This document shows, one piece after another, positions 9,625-21,777 of a stretch of 48,181 bases of DNA. The notes beneath the pieces were generated by a model. It did no database searches and was not told the DNA's origin. It saw only the letters and a program-made list of their open reading frames with translations. The DNA comes from Rhizaria sp. SCN 62-66 (Eukaryota > Rhizaria, unplaced): the NCBI GenBank assembly GCA_001724265.1, contig MEDY01000371.1, positions 1-48,181 of the forward strand, given 5' to 3'. A program made the position numbers and the translations under genes. Numbering within the stretch: position 1 is the first letter of the stretch; every line of letters starts with the position of its first letter.

Positions 9625-12600
9625 TTACGCGGTCTCAGTCTCCTCCTCGGCCGCGGGGGCAGCAGTGAAGGCAGGCTCAACGTCCTCAACGACCTCCTCA
9701 TCCTCCTAAAAAAGCAGCAAGATTTTTGAAGCACAAGATGTGAGCGTGTAGTTCTAAAATTAACAGAAAATATAGTAGAAAACAGTTCATAGGCAAACAT
9801 ATAGTTATATTTCGGTTTCGATCAAGTGCGTACCTGGTAGGCGGCGACGGCCTCCTCGTCGTCGTGGTGCTCCTCGGGAACCGAGATGGCGACGCCGTTG
9901 GTCTCGTCGTGGTGCTCGGCCGCGGTGTCGCGGTGGGCCGCGGCGGCGGGGGCGGTCTTGATGACGGGCATGACGTAGGCACCGTCGGCCACGACGGTCA
10001 GAGCGCGGTCGCGCTTACCGTTGAGCGTGTCGGCCTTGTTGCTGGAGCAGCAGACGGAGCCGAGCGCGGCGAGGAAGAGAAGCACGGGCTTCATGAGGAT
10101 GATCTCGACACCGATGGTGGCGAAGGCGGAGCCGATCCACTTGCCGAAGGTCGTCTCGACGGTGTTGCCGAGCTGGATGCCGAAGGCGATGATGAGCACG
10201 GAGCAGGCGACGGCCCACGCCAGGAAGAAGGCGTACAGCACAACGGCGGCAACGCCGGTCTGCACGTCGTGGGTCTTGATCGAGCGGGCGAGGACGTCGG
10301 CGTCGATGGCCAGGCTGGCGCGCGCGGCGGCGTGCGCGGCGGCGAAGTTCTCAGACTCGTATTCGCGGACGACCTGGGCGTAAGCGGCGTCGTTGGCGCC
10401 GTTGCGCTGCGCGCTGAGGCGGTCCTGGTCGGCGGGCGAGAAGAACGAGGTCGAGCCGGTGACGTAGAGCTTGGCGACCTCGTAGGCGTAACGGTACACG
10501 AAGTTCTTGGGGGCAGACTTGGAGTGGGTGGCGTTGAGGAGCACCTTGAAGATGATGGCAACGATCGAGACGACGAGCGCAGCGAGGAAGATGACTCCGC
10601 CGTAGTTCTCGAGGTCGGAGCGCGAGGACTTGCCGCCCCAGAACATGGCGGTGATGCAGAAGGCGGTGAGGTAGACGATCATGGCCGTGAACATGCGGGG
10701 CGTGCTCGAGACGTTGTCGAGGACGTTGCGCGTGAAGACGGAGAAGAGCAGGTGATAATCGCCGATGAGGAGACCGGCGCGGCGGATGACGAAGTCGCAG
10801 GCAGACGCCTCCTCGGGGAGCGCGGAGGTGGTGGGCGAGCGGCCCGTGTTCCACTGGAGCGCGAGCTTGTGGGCGGCCTTGGTCTTCTTGGACATGTCGT
10901 AAATCTTGACGAGGCCGCAGAAGACGAGCATGGCGGCGATCCACACGATGACGACGTAGAACGGGGTCATGTTGTCCTCGAAGTTCTTGTTGTTGAGGGT
11001 GAGCCAACGGTCGGCGGAGAACATGGCCGAGCCAGTGACGACGCGGACGTGGGTCAGGTGAGTGCACTTGCAGACGGTGAGGTCCTCGGTGTGCGAGTCG
11101 ACTTCGCAGCCGGCCGTGGACCAGAAGTTAGCCTCAGTGAGCTCCTCGGCGACAGAGTCCTCGAGGAGGAACTCGCAGAGAGGGAACTCGTGGTTCTCGG
11201 ACTTGAGGCCGCCGGCGTGCTTGATGGTGAAGAGAACCTCGTTGATCGCGCTAGTGTCGATGCGAGCACCGTCAACGGTGTAGAACTTCAAGCCGGAGAC
11301 CGTGGAAACGGCGGACTCCTCGCCCTGGTAGCCAACGCGGGACAGGAAGGCCTGTGGGGGTATTCGTAGAGTCGAGAGAGGATATTGTGAGATATAATCA
11401 AGATTAAGAGAAATGCAAGGAAGAATATGAAGACGTTAAGCAAAAATACAAGAAGATTTTTTAAACAAAGCACGAACCTGGTTGGAGAGGGTGGAGGAAG
11501 CGACGTCGATGGCGGCAACGCCCTTGGCAGCGAGGGCCTCGAAGAAGTCGGCCGAGACGGCGACGGCGGGCGAGCGGGTCTTGGAGAGCGCAGCCTGGGC
11601 GTCAGCGATCGAGAGGCGGGAGACGGTGAGGGACACCGCGCCCGAGGTGGTGGACACGGTAGTGCCGACGGGGGCGTTGGCGAGCAGGGCCGCGACGATG
11701 TAGTCGAAGTCGGTGGTAAAGCGCTGCATGAGGTAGGTGATCTCGCTCACGTCCTCGTCGTCGACGGCCGCGCCGGACAGCGATGAGAAGATGGCGACAG
11801 CGTTCTCGCCGAGAGCCTTGGTAAGAGAACCCGCCTTGGCGAGGTCACTGAGCGCGGCGGCGACGAGCGCGGCGGCGTCGGAGCGGAGCGTGGCCGTGGT
11901 GAGCGCGGGCGTGTCGACGAGCTGCTTCACGAGAGCGACGAGCGTAGTCGACTGGTGCGCGGTGGCCGCGGCGCCGAAGTCGGCGGCGGCGACGAGCTGC
12001 GAGTTGGCCTCGAGCGACGTGAGCAGCGCAGCGCGGAGGGTAGTGGTGTTCGCCCGGCCGAGCAGGTCGGTGAACGCGGCGAGGTACATCGCGCCGTTGC
12101 CCGCGGCGATGGCGGCCGAGAGCTGCGACTCGAGGTAGGGCGCAGAGGCAGAGGAGGAGCCGACCATGTAGGTGAACTGGGCGGTGGAGGTCAGGCCGAC
12201 GGGGTTGGTGACGACGATGGTGAACTGGTGGGTACCGGCAGCGAGGACGGTGTAGAAGACGCCCGCGGCCGAATCAGAGACAACGACGGCGGCGTTGTTG
12301 ACCTGCTTGGTGACGACGTAGTGGACGGCGTCGGCGACGGTGCAGTCGAACTTGTACTCGGACGCGAACTTGGAGCCAGTGCAAACAGCGGCAGCGGGGG
12401 CCGCGGCGAAGGTCACGGTGACGGAGCCCTGGGCAGCGATGGCCGCGAGGCCCGTAGCGGACGTGGGGAGCTCGGTCTCGGAGGCGTAGAAGGTGCACGT
12501 GAGGCTGCCGCTGTTGGCGAAGCCGAAGGCGGTCTTGGAGATGGTCACGGTGTTGGAGTCGACAGCGGCACCGGCGACAGCGTAGGACTTGACGGCGAAG

Positions 12601-15600
12601 GGCGCGGCGCAGTACCAACGGGACTTGTAGGTGACGGCGGCGGCGACGGTGGCCGTCAGGACGAGGTCGGCGGCGTCGGGCTGCACCAGGCCGGACGCGG
12701 TGGCGATGGCACTGGAGGCGACGACGTTGGTGACGATGATGTCGGAGGCCGAAGAGAAGGAGAAGGCAGCGGACGCGGAGGCCGAGACGCCGTTCTTGGT
12801 GACGGTGAGCACGATCGTAACAGTCAGGCCGTCGAGGACATCGACCTGGGAGCTGGGGATGGAGAAGACAGCGACGTTGGTGGGCACGGGGACGTCGGTG
12901 ACGTTGCCGGCGAGCTGGCAGGGCGCGTTGTTGGCGAGGAAGCAGGTCCACTCGTACGACAGGCCGGCCTTGGCGGCCGCGGCGCCCGCGGCGACGAGGC
13001 CGGCGTCGAAAGACGCGGAGCCGTCGAGGACGAAGTTGGCGGCGAGGGCGCGGTTGAACACCTGCGTGGCGCCGCCCGCAATGACGGGGATGAGCTCGGT
13101 GGCGAGCACGGTCACGTCGACGTCGATCGACGACTCGACGGAGTAGCCGGAGGCGGAGTCGGACTGGACGGCGGTGGCACGGAAGACGTAAGCACCGACG
13201 GGCAGAGCGCCAGCAGCGAAGGCGAGCTTCGAGGCGCCGGCGACCGGGAGCGTGATCGAGTCGGCGTCAACGGCGGCGGGCTTGGAGACGAGTGACCAGG
13301 AAGCGGTCAGCACGGTCGTGGTCTCGGAAGCGCAGACGGAGGGCTGGAAATAGAAAGCAATCAAAGATAATAAATATGAGTGAGTTTAACATGTGATAAG
13401 AATGAAGTACATTATAATGATCGAGGTTTTAGGTTAGATGAAATGAATGAAAAGTCATTTGCGTACCTTAGCATTGGCGACGACCTCGATGGCGTTGGAG
13501 CTGGTGACGGTGACGGAGTCAGCAGAGATGAAGAGAGCAGGCACGTTGGTGTCCTCGACGGTGAAGGTGGCGGAGCCGGTGCCGGTGACATTGAGCCAGT
13601 TGGTGACGGCGACGTTGATGGTGACGGAGCCCGAGGGGACGAACTCGGCAAGCTCAGCGCCGGTGAAGACGAGCTTGTTCACGGCCTGGGGAGAGGTCAG
13701 CTTGCGGAACGACGCGTTGCGCGTGGGCAGCTTCTCGGCGACGTACTGGGTGAAGTAGGCGATCTGCTGCGCGGTGGCGCCGGCGCTGAGGGAGTACTGG
13801 TACTTCATGGCGAGGCCAGCGGCGCCCAACGAGCTGGAGAAGTCGACGGTGACGCCGGCGCAGGTCGAGGGGGCGTCGGAGACAGTGCCGCGGACGGTGA
13901 CGTCCGGCGGCGAGATGGCATTGACGACCGAGGTGACGACCGCTGCCGGGATGGGGACGGACACACCCTTGAAGTAGAACTTGTTGATGACGCTCGGCTG
14001 GATGGTGATGGTCGAGTAGAGGCGCAGCACGAAGTTGTCGCCCAGCGTGATGGTCAGCGTGGTGGCGTCAGTCATGGCGCACTTGGCGCCGGTGCCAAGC
14101 AGCGCGACGGACTTGTCCGAGAGGATGTCCGAGCACTTTTGCGACTGGATGTGGGCCGGGGGAATGACTACTGGGTGAGAGAACGTGATCACGACGGTGT
14201 CACCGCTGACGATACGGGCCGGAGTAGCCGTGAAGATGTGTTTGCACTTGACGTCGTCCGTGGTGAAGAGCTTGCCGGCGGCGGAGCGGAAGGTGTCCTT
14301 GCCCACGCACGTGCCCACAGCGAGTGAGTCGTCGGCGAGGATGTGGTGGTCGGCCGTGCACGACACCGAGAAAAGCTCGTTCTGCCCATTGAGCGTCTCG
14401 ATGAGGATGTCAGCGTCGTCGTACTCATCGCAATTGGCGTAGGGCAGGCAGGTCTGGATGTACTCATCGCCGTCGTTGAAGCCGAGGCGCCAGGCGTAGC
14501 CCTCGGAGAGGTTGGCAGGATTGCGGGGGCGGCAGGTCGCCGGCTGCAGCCCGGAAGCGTAGTGCGTCTGGGGGTTGCGGCAAGTGATGATGGCCTCCTC
14601 GAAGGGGAGGCCGCCGTTGGCGCCGTTGACGGAGCTGAAGACGACGGCGTTGGCGGCAGTGAAGTTGTACTCCTTCTTGTCGACCTCGGTCAGGTAGGGC
14701 TCAGTGCAGCGGAACTGAGTGAGGGGCTTGTCGTAGCACGGAGGAGCGCTGGGGTCAGCGATAGTCCACTTGTAGTCGACGTCATTGTTGCAGTAGTACA
14801 TGACTTCCTCCATCACAAACTTGGGGTCGGAGTCGGTCTGCTTGTTGACGAGGCACTGAACGGAGGCCATGGAGCTCGCGTTAGGCGAAATCAAGAGTTC
14901 GCCGCCGTGCTTGAAGTACTGGACGGCGCCGCCGATAGCAAAGGCGGAGGTGTCGATTTGGCTGGCACAGGCGCGGAGCGAGCACGTGACCTTGTCAACC
15001 TCGGCAACAGCACCGGTGGTGATGTCGGTGATGCGCTTCCAGGCGAAGGTGATGCCAACGCTGGCGTCGAGCAGGCGGTCGTGGACGGGCCGGCACTCGT
15101 ACCTGGCCTGGTCAATGTCACTGATATCCATGTACTCGCGCGCGCAAGCGATCGTCGCGGTGCTCCAGGCCTAGAAGATGACATGAAAAGACAGAAACAG
15201 TGAGAAAGAGAAAAGGAGCGCAAAAAAGGAGAAGAAGAAGCAACAATCGCAAAGCAAAAGAGCAGCAACTATAAGAACCATCGACGCTTTTGTTTGTTTA
15301 AACGCACCTTGTCGCCAGTGGAGTTGATGACGAAGTCGCTGGCAACGGAGCCGGCCGCGGTGAGCGCGGTGTCCAGCGAGGGGCAAGAGCCGGCGACGCA
15401 GTAGAAACCATGGCGACCGTTGACGCCGTCGGTGAGCCACTCGAACTCGCCGGCAGGAGTGTCGCCCTCGGAAATCCAAACGCCATCCTCACAGAACATG
15501 TTCATCACGGGGGTCTCGGCAGCGGCGTAATGATCGAAGAGGCTGTGGTGGGGGATGAAGTTGTAGGCGGCATTGCAGCTCATGGCAATGGATTCGCCCT

Positions 15601-18600
15601 CGTAGTACTTGGACTGTGAGAAAAAGCGCAAGCAGGCAAGCAGAAGTGAAAAAAAAGTGAGTGAAAAAGTGGGCAAAGTTTAACGAGACAAAACAGATCT
15701 AACAATTATTTCGTTGAAACAACACGGTTGTGACCTTTTGCGTGTGAAACGTACCTTGGCAGCAGAGGTGAGGCTTGCGTTGTCGGTGGTAGGGGCGGCG
15801 CACCACTTCCGGCACTTCAGCTGGGCTTTGATATCCGACATGCCGGAGAAGCCGACCGTGTTAGAGACGATCTCACCAGCGTCGCTGCAGTAGGCCGGGA
15901 TGGCGTGGGCGGAGGTGGGGACGGCGGTGTTGTAGAGGTATTCGGAGGCGTCCGCGCACTCGAGGACACCCACGGAGCCGACAGCGAGGCTGCCGTTGAC
16001 GATCGAGTTGCTGGCGTCCTTGAAGACAACGCCAGCGTCGAGCAGGTAGTGGTCGGAATCGCTGCGGTCCAGGTTGCAGGTGGCAGCGGTGTCGTCGCAG
16101 AAGCCATTGGGGTTTGAAGTAACAACCGCCTCGTTCAAGCCGGCAGCGGTGACCGTCCACTTGGGGGGCAGGTTGTCGAGAGACATCGTGGGTGTGCACT
16201 GGAAGTAGAAGTTGCTGTTGACGCCGTTGGCGCAGGATGCGTAGGCGTAGATGACGCCCGTCTGCGTCTTCAGCTCATCCTCAGAGGCGAGGACGCCGTT
16301 GCTCGCGTTGCGGAACGACAGGGCGCCCAGAGCGGGGAAGCTGCCCTGCTCCTCGATGGCCTTGCGGAGGTCGTTGGCACTGCAGCGCATCGTGGGGACG
16401 TTGGCGCACACGTACTGGGCGGCGGAGGAGGCGTCGATGACAACGTTGGTGCGAGTGTTCCACTCGCCGGCAACGCACTTGTAGTTAGAGAAGCCGTCCG
16501 CGATCTCGAAGTGGGCGGCGTTCATGACCTCCTTGGCGAGGTAGGTGTTCGAAGGGCACTTGAAGGTGACCTCGGTGTACTCGGGCGCCATCATCTTGCT
16601 ATTACGGATGAACAGAGACTGGGAGCTGAACGGCACACTCACGATCGGACGCACGTTGTACTCGTTGGAGTAGCCGAGGTCGCCGTTGGTCATGCTCCAG
16701 AGCAAGTTCATGTTGCACGCGCCGTCAGCAAGAGAGGTCGTGGTCGCACTGAAGGTAATGACGACGAACTGGCCAGCCTCATAGCCGTCCTCAGGGCCGC
16801 ACTTGGCAGTGAAGACGATACTAGAGCCCGAGCCGTCGACCAGAGGCACAACGGCGTTGCGGATCTCACCGGAAGTCATCGCGGTCGTGAAGGGCTCGGT
16901 GTCGAGGAAGTCGACGGACACGTCATTGTCAATGAGAACCTGCTTCAAGGTGAGCGAGACGTCGCGGGGAGCGACGCACGTGTTCTGCGAAGGAACGCAC
17001 GAGAAGACAAGGTCTTTGTTGTCGGAACCAGGGAACGCCGCGACGCCAGCGACGCCAGCAGCGGTGTAGAACTGGCCGTCCTTGCACACCATGTTGCCCG
17101 TGACGGCGGGCGCAGCGGAGCCGCTGATGACGCCGGGAAGGTACATGAGCTGGCTGGGCGTAATGGTAGCGTCACGCACAGCGGGAGCGAAGCCGGCGGG
17201 GCAGGTGATGCTGACAGTGTCGCCAGAGTTGGCGATCATGATTTCGTCGCCGTTCCACTGGAGGCGGCGCGCGGCGGCACTAGCGACGGTAACGCCAATG
17301 CGCGAGTCGAAGCGGACACCGGGGATCTTCGCGTAGCCCACGGGAATATAAGGGTTAGTGGTGTCGCTGCGCACGAACGCGAAGTAGCCAAGGACATCGA
17401 TCGTGCAGATGGCGGGGTTGGCAGCCTAAGGAGCAAACGCGCACCAAACAAACAAAACAAAAAACATGAGAGAGTTCCAAGAAAATTGCAGATAAGAGCA
17501 ATTTGAAGATTAGTTGTCGGATTAAAACGTACCTGACAGGCGACATTCGGATCCACCCACTGGAACTTACTAGTGCTAAACTCGCACTCGAGCGTGGTGC
17601 CGGGAGTGGGGATAGTGCCGGGCGCGCAAACGTAGGTCGGCGTGATGACATTGCTGACCACACCGTTCAGGTCGGGCGTCACGACTTTGGACCAGGCATT
17701 GTTTGTCGCGATGCTAGCGGCGTCACACTCGGAGGGGTAGCATTTGATATCGCTAGGGGATGAGACCTCATTGAGCTCCCAACTACCCATCTTGCATTGG
17801 GCAGTACCGAGCGCGCGCGCGGTCTCGTCCATGCAGGTAGGACGGAACACACCCCAGTGGTTCGCGTTGACGATGTCGGTCTGGATACCAGCAGCACCAG
17901 GAATAAGGAAACCCTGCTCAATGACGTACTCGAGCATTTCCGCAATAGTTTGGTTGCAGTAGGTGCAACCAGTGTCCTCGGTGTCAATCATGTAGCTAGA
18001 GCCGCTCGTGATGGTGACAGACGAATCGTGATTAACCCACTCACCATCATCGCAGGTGAGGCGGCCGTAGTTTGTGAATGAGGTGGAATCCTCAATGAGA
18101 GACTGGCAGCGGAGCGTGGCGACGGTGCCGTGGGCGTACGAGTTGGTGATCTCATACGGGGAGGACGTCACGGAGTACTCGTAGAACATGGCCTTCTGCG
18201 TGGGGTAGTTGTAGGTGATGGCGCCACAAGGAGAATAGCAGCTGAAGTAGGCGTCACTATTGGACAGATCCGAAGAAGCGGTCTCAGTGAAGTCATCGAG
18301 CGTATACCACCTATAGTCGGTCACGGAGTCCGACTTGTGCAGGCAGACATAGCCGCGGGTCTCGGCGGCGCGCTTGGAGTCGCAGCGGGGAACGATGCGA
18401 GAGCCAATAGCGAACTTGTAGAGGTTGTTCTCAATGTCAGACTCAGGAATGACGACGCCGGCTTGGGTGTAGGCCGCGTACCCGCGGGGGCCGTTGTTGT
18501 CCGCAGGGAACGTGGGGAACCAGGAGTGGTCAATGGTGCAGGCAGCGGAGGCGTACGCTGTGGTCGGAAGACAAAGAGTCAAGGCGAAGACAAGGCAAAG

Positions 18601-18798
18601 AGAGGGTAAATGGTGAGTCAAAGAGCTCCATAAAGGCCAGGAGAGTCGCGAGTAGGATGAAAAGAGGTAGAACAAAGAGGACAATGCCAGAAAAGCGTAG
18701 TCAGTTCATGGGAGAGTCAGTGAAGACGTACCCAGGAGAGCGGCGAGCATACAGAGACACAGCCATCGCTGTGTCAATGTACGGGGTTGCCCAATCAT
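9625..18798 (-). CDS. Polycystin-1-like receptor: CCP-like repeats, REJ, GPS, five TM helices; 2745 aa, 8 exons
   Basis: Exons are 18798-18732, 18557-17533, 17425-15755, 15613-15308, 15170-13467, 13343-11478, 11351-9834 and 9705-9625. All phases agree (first join phase 1, the rest 0). Joining exons 1 and 2 builds a signal peptide (MIGQPRTLTQRWLCLCMLAA, then LLAYASA). Exons 2-5 hold many Cys pairs in sushi/CCP-like modules. Exons 5-6 hold a REJ domain (VIAGGATQVF, LDGSASFD, LSYEWTCF). Exon 7 carries a GPS site, CKCTHLTHV at 11072-11046, with the HL|T self-cleavage triad. TM helices fall at about residues 2343-2363, 2432-2451, 2464-2483, 2579-2603 and 2619-2643, then an acidic cytoplasmic tail ending EEETETA. 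GDYHLLFSVFTRN before TM2 resembles the same place in polycystin-1. There is no PLAT domain and no TM6-11 channel half. Likely a surface adhesion or mechanosensory receptor; the ligand is unknown. Confidence 0.85.
11046..11072 (-). other. GPS autoproteolysis motif
   Basis: This codes for CKCTHLTHV in the polycystin-like protein, 30 residues before TM1. The family's GPS sites self-cleave between Leu and Thr of HLT, and both Cys of the C-x-C signature are kept. An upstream Cys (STAGCEVDSHTED) and Trp complete the pattern. Self-cleavage is predicted, not shown. Confidence 0.8.
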
Positions 18799-20317
18799 AC
18801 TGATGGGGTCTAAAAGCGTGGCGCAAAGAAAAAACAAGGATATACGGAAGAATGAAAAGGTGAGATCTAGTTAGTACAGGTGTGACCAAGTGTTTCCTGC
18901 GCCCTGCAAGGCGACACGAGGTGCCGGTTAGCGAAAAGGGCCTAGACGAAAGGCCTCTATTTGGCACAGGCGGGACATCGAAACAAAGCGAGATCGTAGC
19001 CTTAGAGCGCTACCGGACAGAACTAAAGCAGCATTAGGACAATGCCAGCCTCAAAACAAAACCCTTGGTCAAACTAGCAGGACAAAGCAGTGTCGCTGCG
19101 AGGCAGGCAAAAGGGTGGGAGCGAACAGAGCCATTTGGCCAAAGCGAGCGTTGCGGCTCCCGCAACATTCGGGGGTGGAGCACACGAATCCAAGTTCAAC
19201 TAGGGATCGCAAAAGCGCGCACAATACGCTCGAAGGGTAAGCACTCTTTACATGAATTACGTATCAAAAATGTGATGCTCCTACGCAGTAAAAGGTCGGC
19301 AAAGTAAACTCCTATGGTCTTGGCCATGGTCGATAGAATCGAAAGCAAGCCGCCAAGGTGACCGTGAGCAGCGGCTTGCCTTCGGTTCAGCTAATCAATA
19401 AGCCAAGATTTCACCCTATCTGTCCTGCTCCACGACGTTATTAGCAGTTTTATGTCACTACCACAGCTTGTGATCGCATTGTGACTCCCATTGTTCCTTT
19501 AAAGTTATTTCGGACGGCAGGAACCTTGCGGTATGCTCAGCTTTGGGAGCTGACTAGTTGTCTACCCAGTTGTAGGAAATACTCTTGCATTCGCTCCACT
19601 GTTCGCATTTTGCAGAGTATGTGATGAAATGGAGATGATGAGTCTGTGATATTTGTCAATATATGCGATTGCCCGCAGTGCGGCCGCGAAATATAGCGCA
19701 CATTTTGAACTAGCACGACCGACCGAGTTTTTGTGCTCTTCAGACATGCCGTTCATGTTCATGCAGTCGACAGGTCGCGGCGCGCGGTAGCATGGCCTGT
19801 CATGGGCCACGAGCCTTGCACCTGTAGGATCACATTGCTTGGGCACGCTGACTTCTGGCTGATGTTGTTGTTGTCTTTAGTGACCGAGATCTGACCCTCG
19901 CGCGCCAATCGAGCCCCTCTTGCCTTCACTTTTTTGTTTCATCTTCTACCACGACAGCGACAATTACAATGCTTGCGACGATGCAGAACGTGTGACAGTT
20001 GCTCTGCTAGCGCGCCAGTTGCTCTTGTTGAGGTACGCTGCTGTTATGACGCCCCGCGACGCTGTTCACTACGTGCATCTTCACGCTGTCTTTTCGTAAC
20101 ACACAACGCCAATCTCTATCTCTCGGACCGAGCTTGATTCATCAATTAAGCGTGAAAAAAATGGGTTTATTTAAGAGAAAAGTCTATAGATATATAAAAA
20201 GCTGTTGTTGGGTCACCGGTCGCCAGTCACAAAAAGCAGCTGCGCCAGGGCATTGCGATCACCATGTGCGGTTTGCGGTTTGCGAGTGTGTGCGTGTTTT
20301 GACCTCCCACACGTCCC
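18799..20317. other. 1.5-kb gene-free interval with a stem-rich stretch
   Basis: This is upstream of the polycystin-like gene and downstream of the small three-TM gene. No convincing coding frame. Between about 18890 and 19400 the sequence is unusually rich in short perfect stems (GTGCC...GGCAC around GGCC...GGCC; TTGCGG CTC CCGCAA; AAGCCGC...GCGGCTT) and is less AT-rich than other spacers. The rest looks like ordinary spacer. Confidence 0.4.
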
Positions 20318-21016
20318 TTAGAAGGACATCTTGGGCGGGCACGTCTGGTCCTGCGAGACGGCGATCCAGTTCTTGGCCGCCAGGGCTTCGAAGCACGCGG
20401 GCAGCTGGAACCACTTGTCGGGGGTGGCGTTCTTGAGGGTGCAGTCGTTTTTGGGGCAGTCCGGGCACTTAGGGCACACGGCGCACGCGGTGGTGTTGTA
20501 CGACATCATCAGGACGCCGGCAGCGAGGACGACGAACACAAGCGCCTGGTGGGGAGAATCGAGTCGCGAGGAGACACAGAAAAGGGGGAAGGTGTGGCAA
20601 GAGCGTCGAGTGAGCAAAAAAAAGTTACGTCGTGGTTACCGACATATATAAACAAGCATGACAGTTAACACTGTGGGGTATAGACATAAAACCCCCTGTC
20701 ATTGCAATAATCCACAGATAGACATATTAATAAAGCGGCGGTACTTGTTTCACCGTACCTGAGCGTAGAGCAGATAGTGGACCTTGGGCTCGAGACTGTC
20801 GTGGGGCAGCCAGCGGTAGACGAGCACAAAGGTGAGGACAAGCGTGCCGAGGCCGATGGCTACGACGTAGTTGCCGCCGTGGCCGTTGGCGCTGCCCTGG
20901 ATGACGGTGATGATGAGCACGACGAGCAGGAAGACGGCGATGGCGCCGATCGCGAGCCAGGTCATGATCTTCTGGCACTGCGTGGTCTCCTTGGGAACGA
21001 GCGGGTCTCCGTCCAT
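20318..21016 (-). CDS. Small membrane protein, three TM helices and a Cys-Pro-rich loop, 161 aa
   Basis: Exon 1 is 21016-20759 and exon 2 is 20545-20318, phase 0 (LLYAQ|ALVFVV), with donor GTACGG and acceptor TTCTCCCCACCAG. There is no classical signal peptide. Three hydrophobic segments fall at about residues 17-39, 50-68 and 86-102. After the third comes a Cys-rich stretch, CAVCPKCPDCPKNDC, then N-x-T sites (NTT, NAT) and two more Cys near the end, which suggests an extracytoplasmic, disulfide-bonded C-terminus. I do not recognise a family. The intron falls just before the third helix. Codon use matches the neighbours. A short unrelated ORF reads through the intron, but the splice model keeps hydrophobic segments intact and is preferred. 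Confidence 0.72.
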
Positions 21017-21777
21017 GGTGAGCTACGGTGCGTCGCGAAGATAGAGTGGCGTAACGTAGAGGGAGTGAGACAGGAAAGGGGTGTAATCACACGAGTGAGT
21101 TGGCCAGGACAGCGCCCAACAACAGATGTAGGGAGTGCGAATGACAGCAAACACACATAAAAGAGGAAGATCCAAGTACATCACAAGTGGGAAAATAACC
21201 AACCGGCGTTCACAATGATACAGATGGCCCATAAAAAGGTGTGGGGTTGAACAAAGATGAGGTGCGGGAAAGTCCTCTTACTTTGTCTTAAGTTGGTCCA
21301 AACTCCACTTAGTGCACATTCAATTAGCCGTCAGCACAAAAACTGATTCTTAAACCATATTCAAAACAACAAACTAGTTCATATTTTAATTACAGCAACT
21401 CATAAGGCGGCGCCATTCCGTCTCAAATCAACCGCGCGCTTTCCCGTCGCAGGACGACGTCTTCGCCGCAGTGCTAGGTAAGAGAGGCTTTGTTCGTGGA
21501 CCAATTTTGCGCGGGTCTACGCACATATTCTTATCAGCAGTAGGTCATACAAGGTGGCTTTTGTATTAGAGCTGGCGTACTTATACTTGTGTTTTTACGA
21601 ATTTCAATTTAGTCTATGTTATCCTTGCTAAACCGTCGCATCCGCCGCTCACTCCACGTCATTAACGGCTACTCGTACGCCTTGAAACGCACCTTAGTCA
21701 CTCAAAACAAACTCACACCCCGTTCAAACGCAGCAGCACTGCTCAACAGCGCCTTTCTTTAAATGAGATTAGGGTGA
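21017..21777. other. Gene-free spacer
   Basis: This is 5' flank of the small three-TM gene and 3' flank of the beta-helix-like gene. It is AT-rich with no coding frame, tRNA or repeat that I can support. Confidence 0.6.

Noticed and set aside
9864-13295. Long plus-strand open frames opposite the polycystin-like exons (9864-11369, 11955-13295)
   Set aside because: Asp/Gly/Glu-rich antisense shadows of GC-rich coding exons; no family match, and the opposite strand has TM helices, GPS and REJ.
19181-19215. tRNA B-box-like words (CGAATCC, GTTCAAC)
   Set aside because: No cloverleaf with an acceptor stem and A box could be built on either strand; none was found elsewhere in the window.
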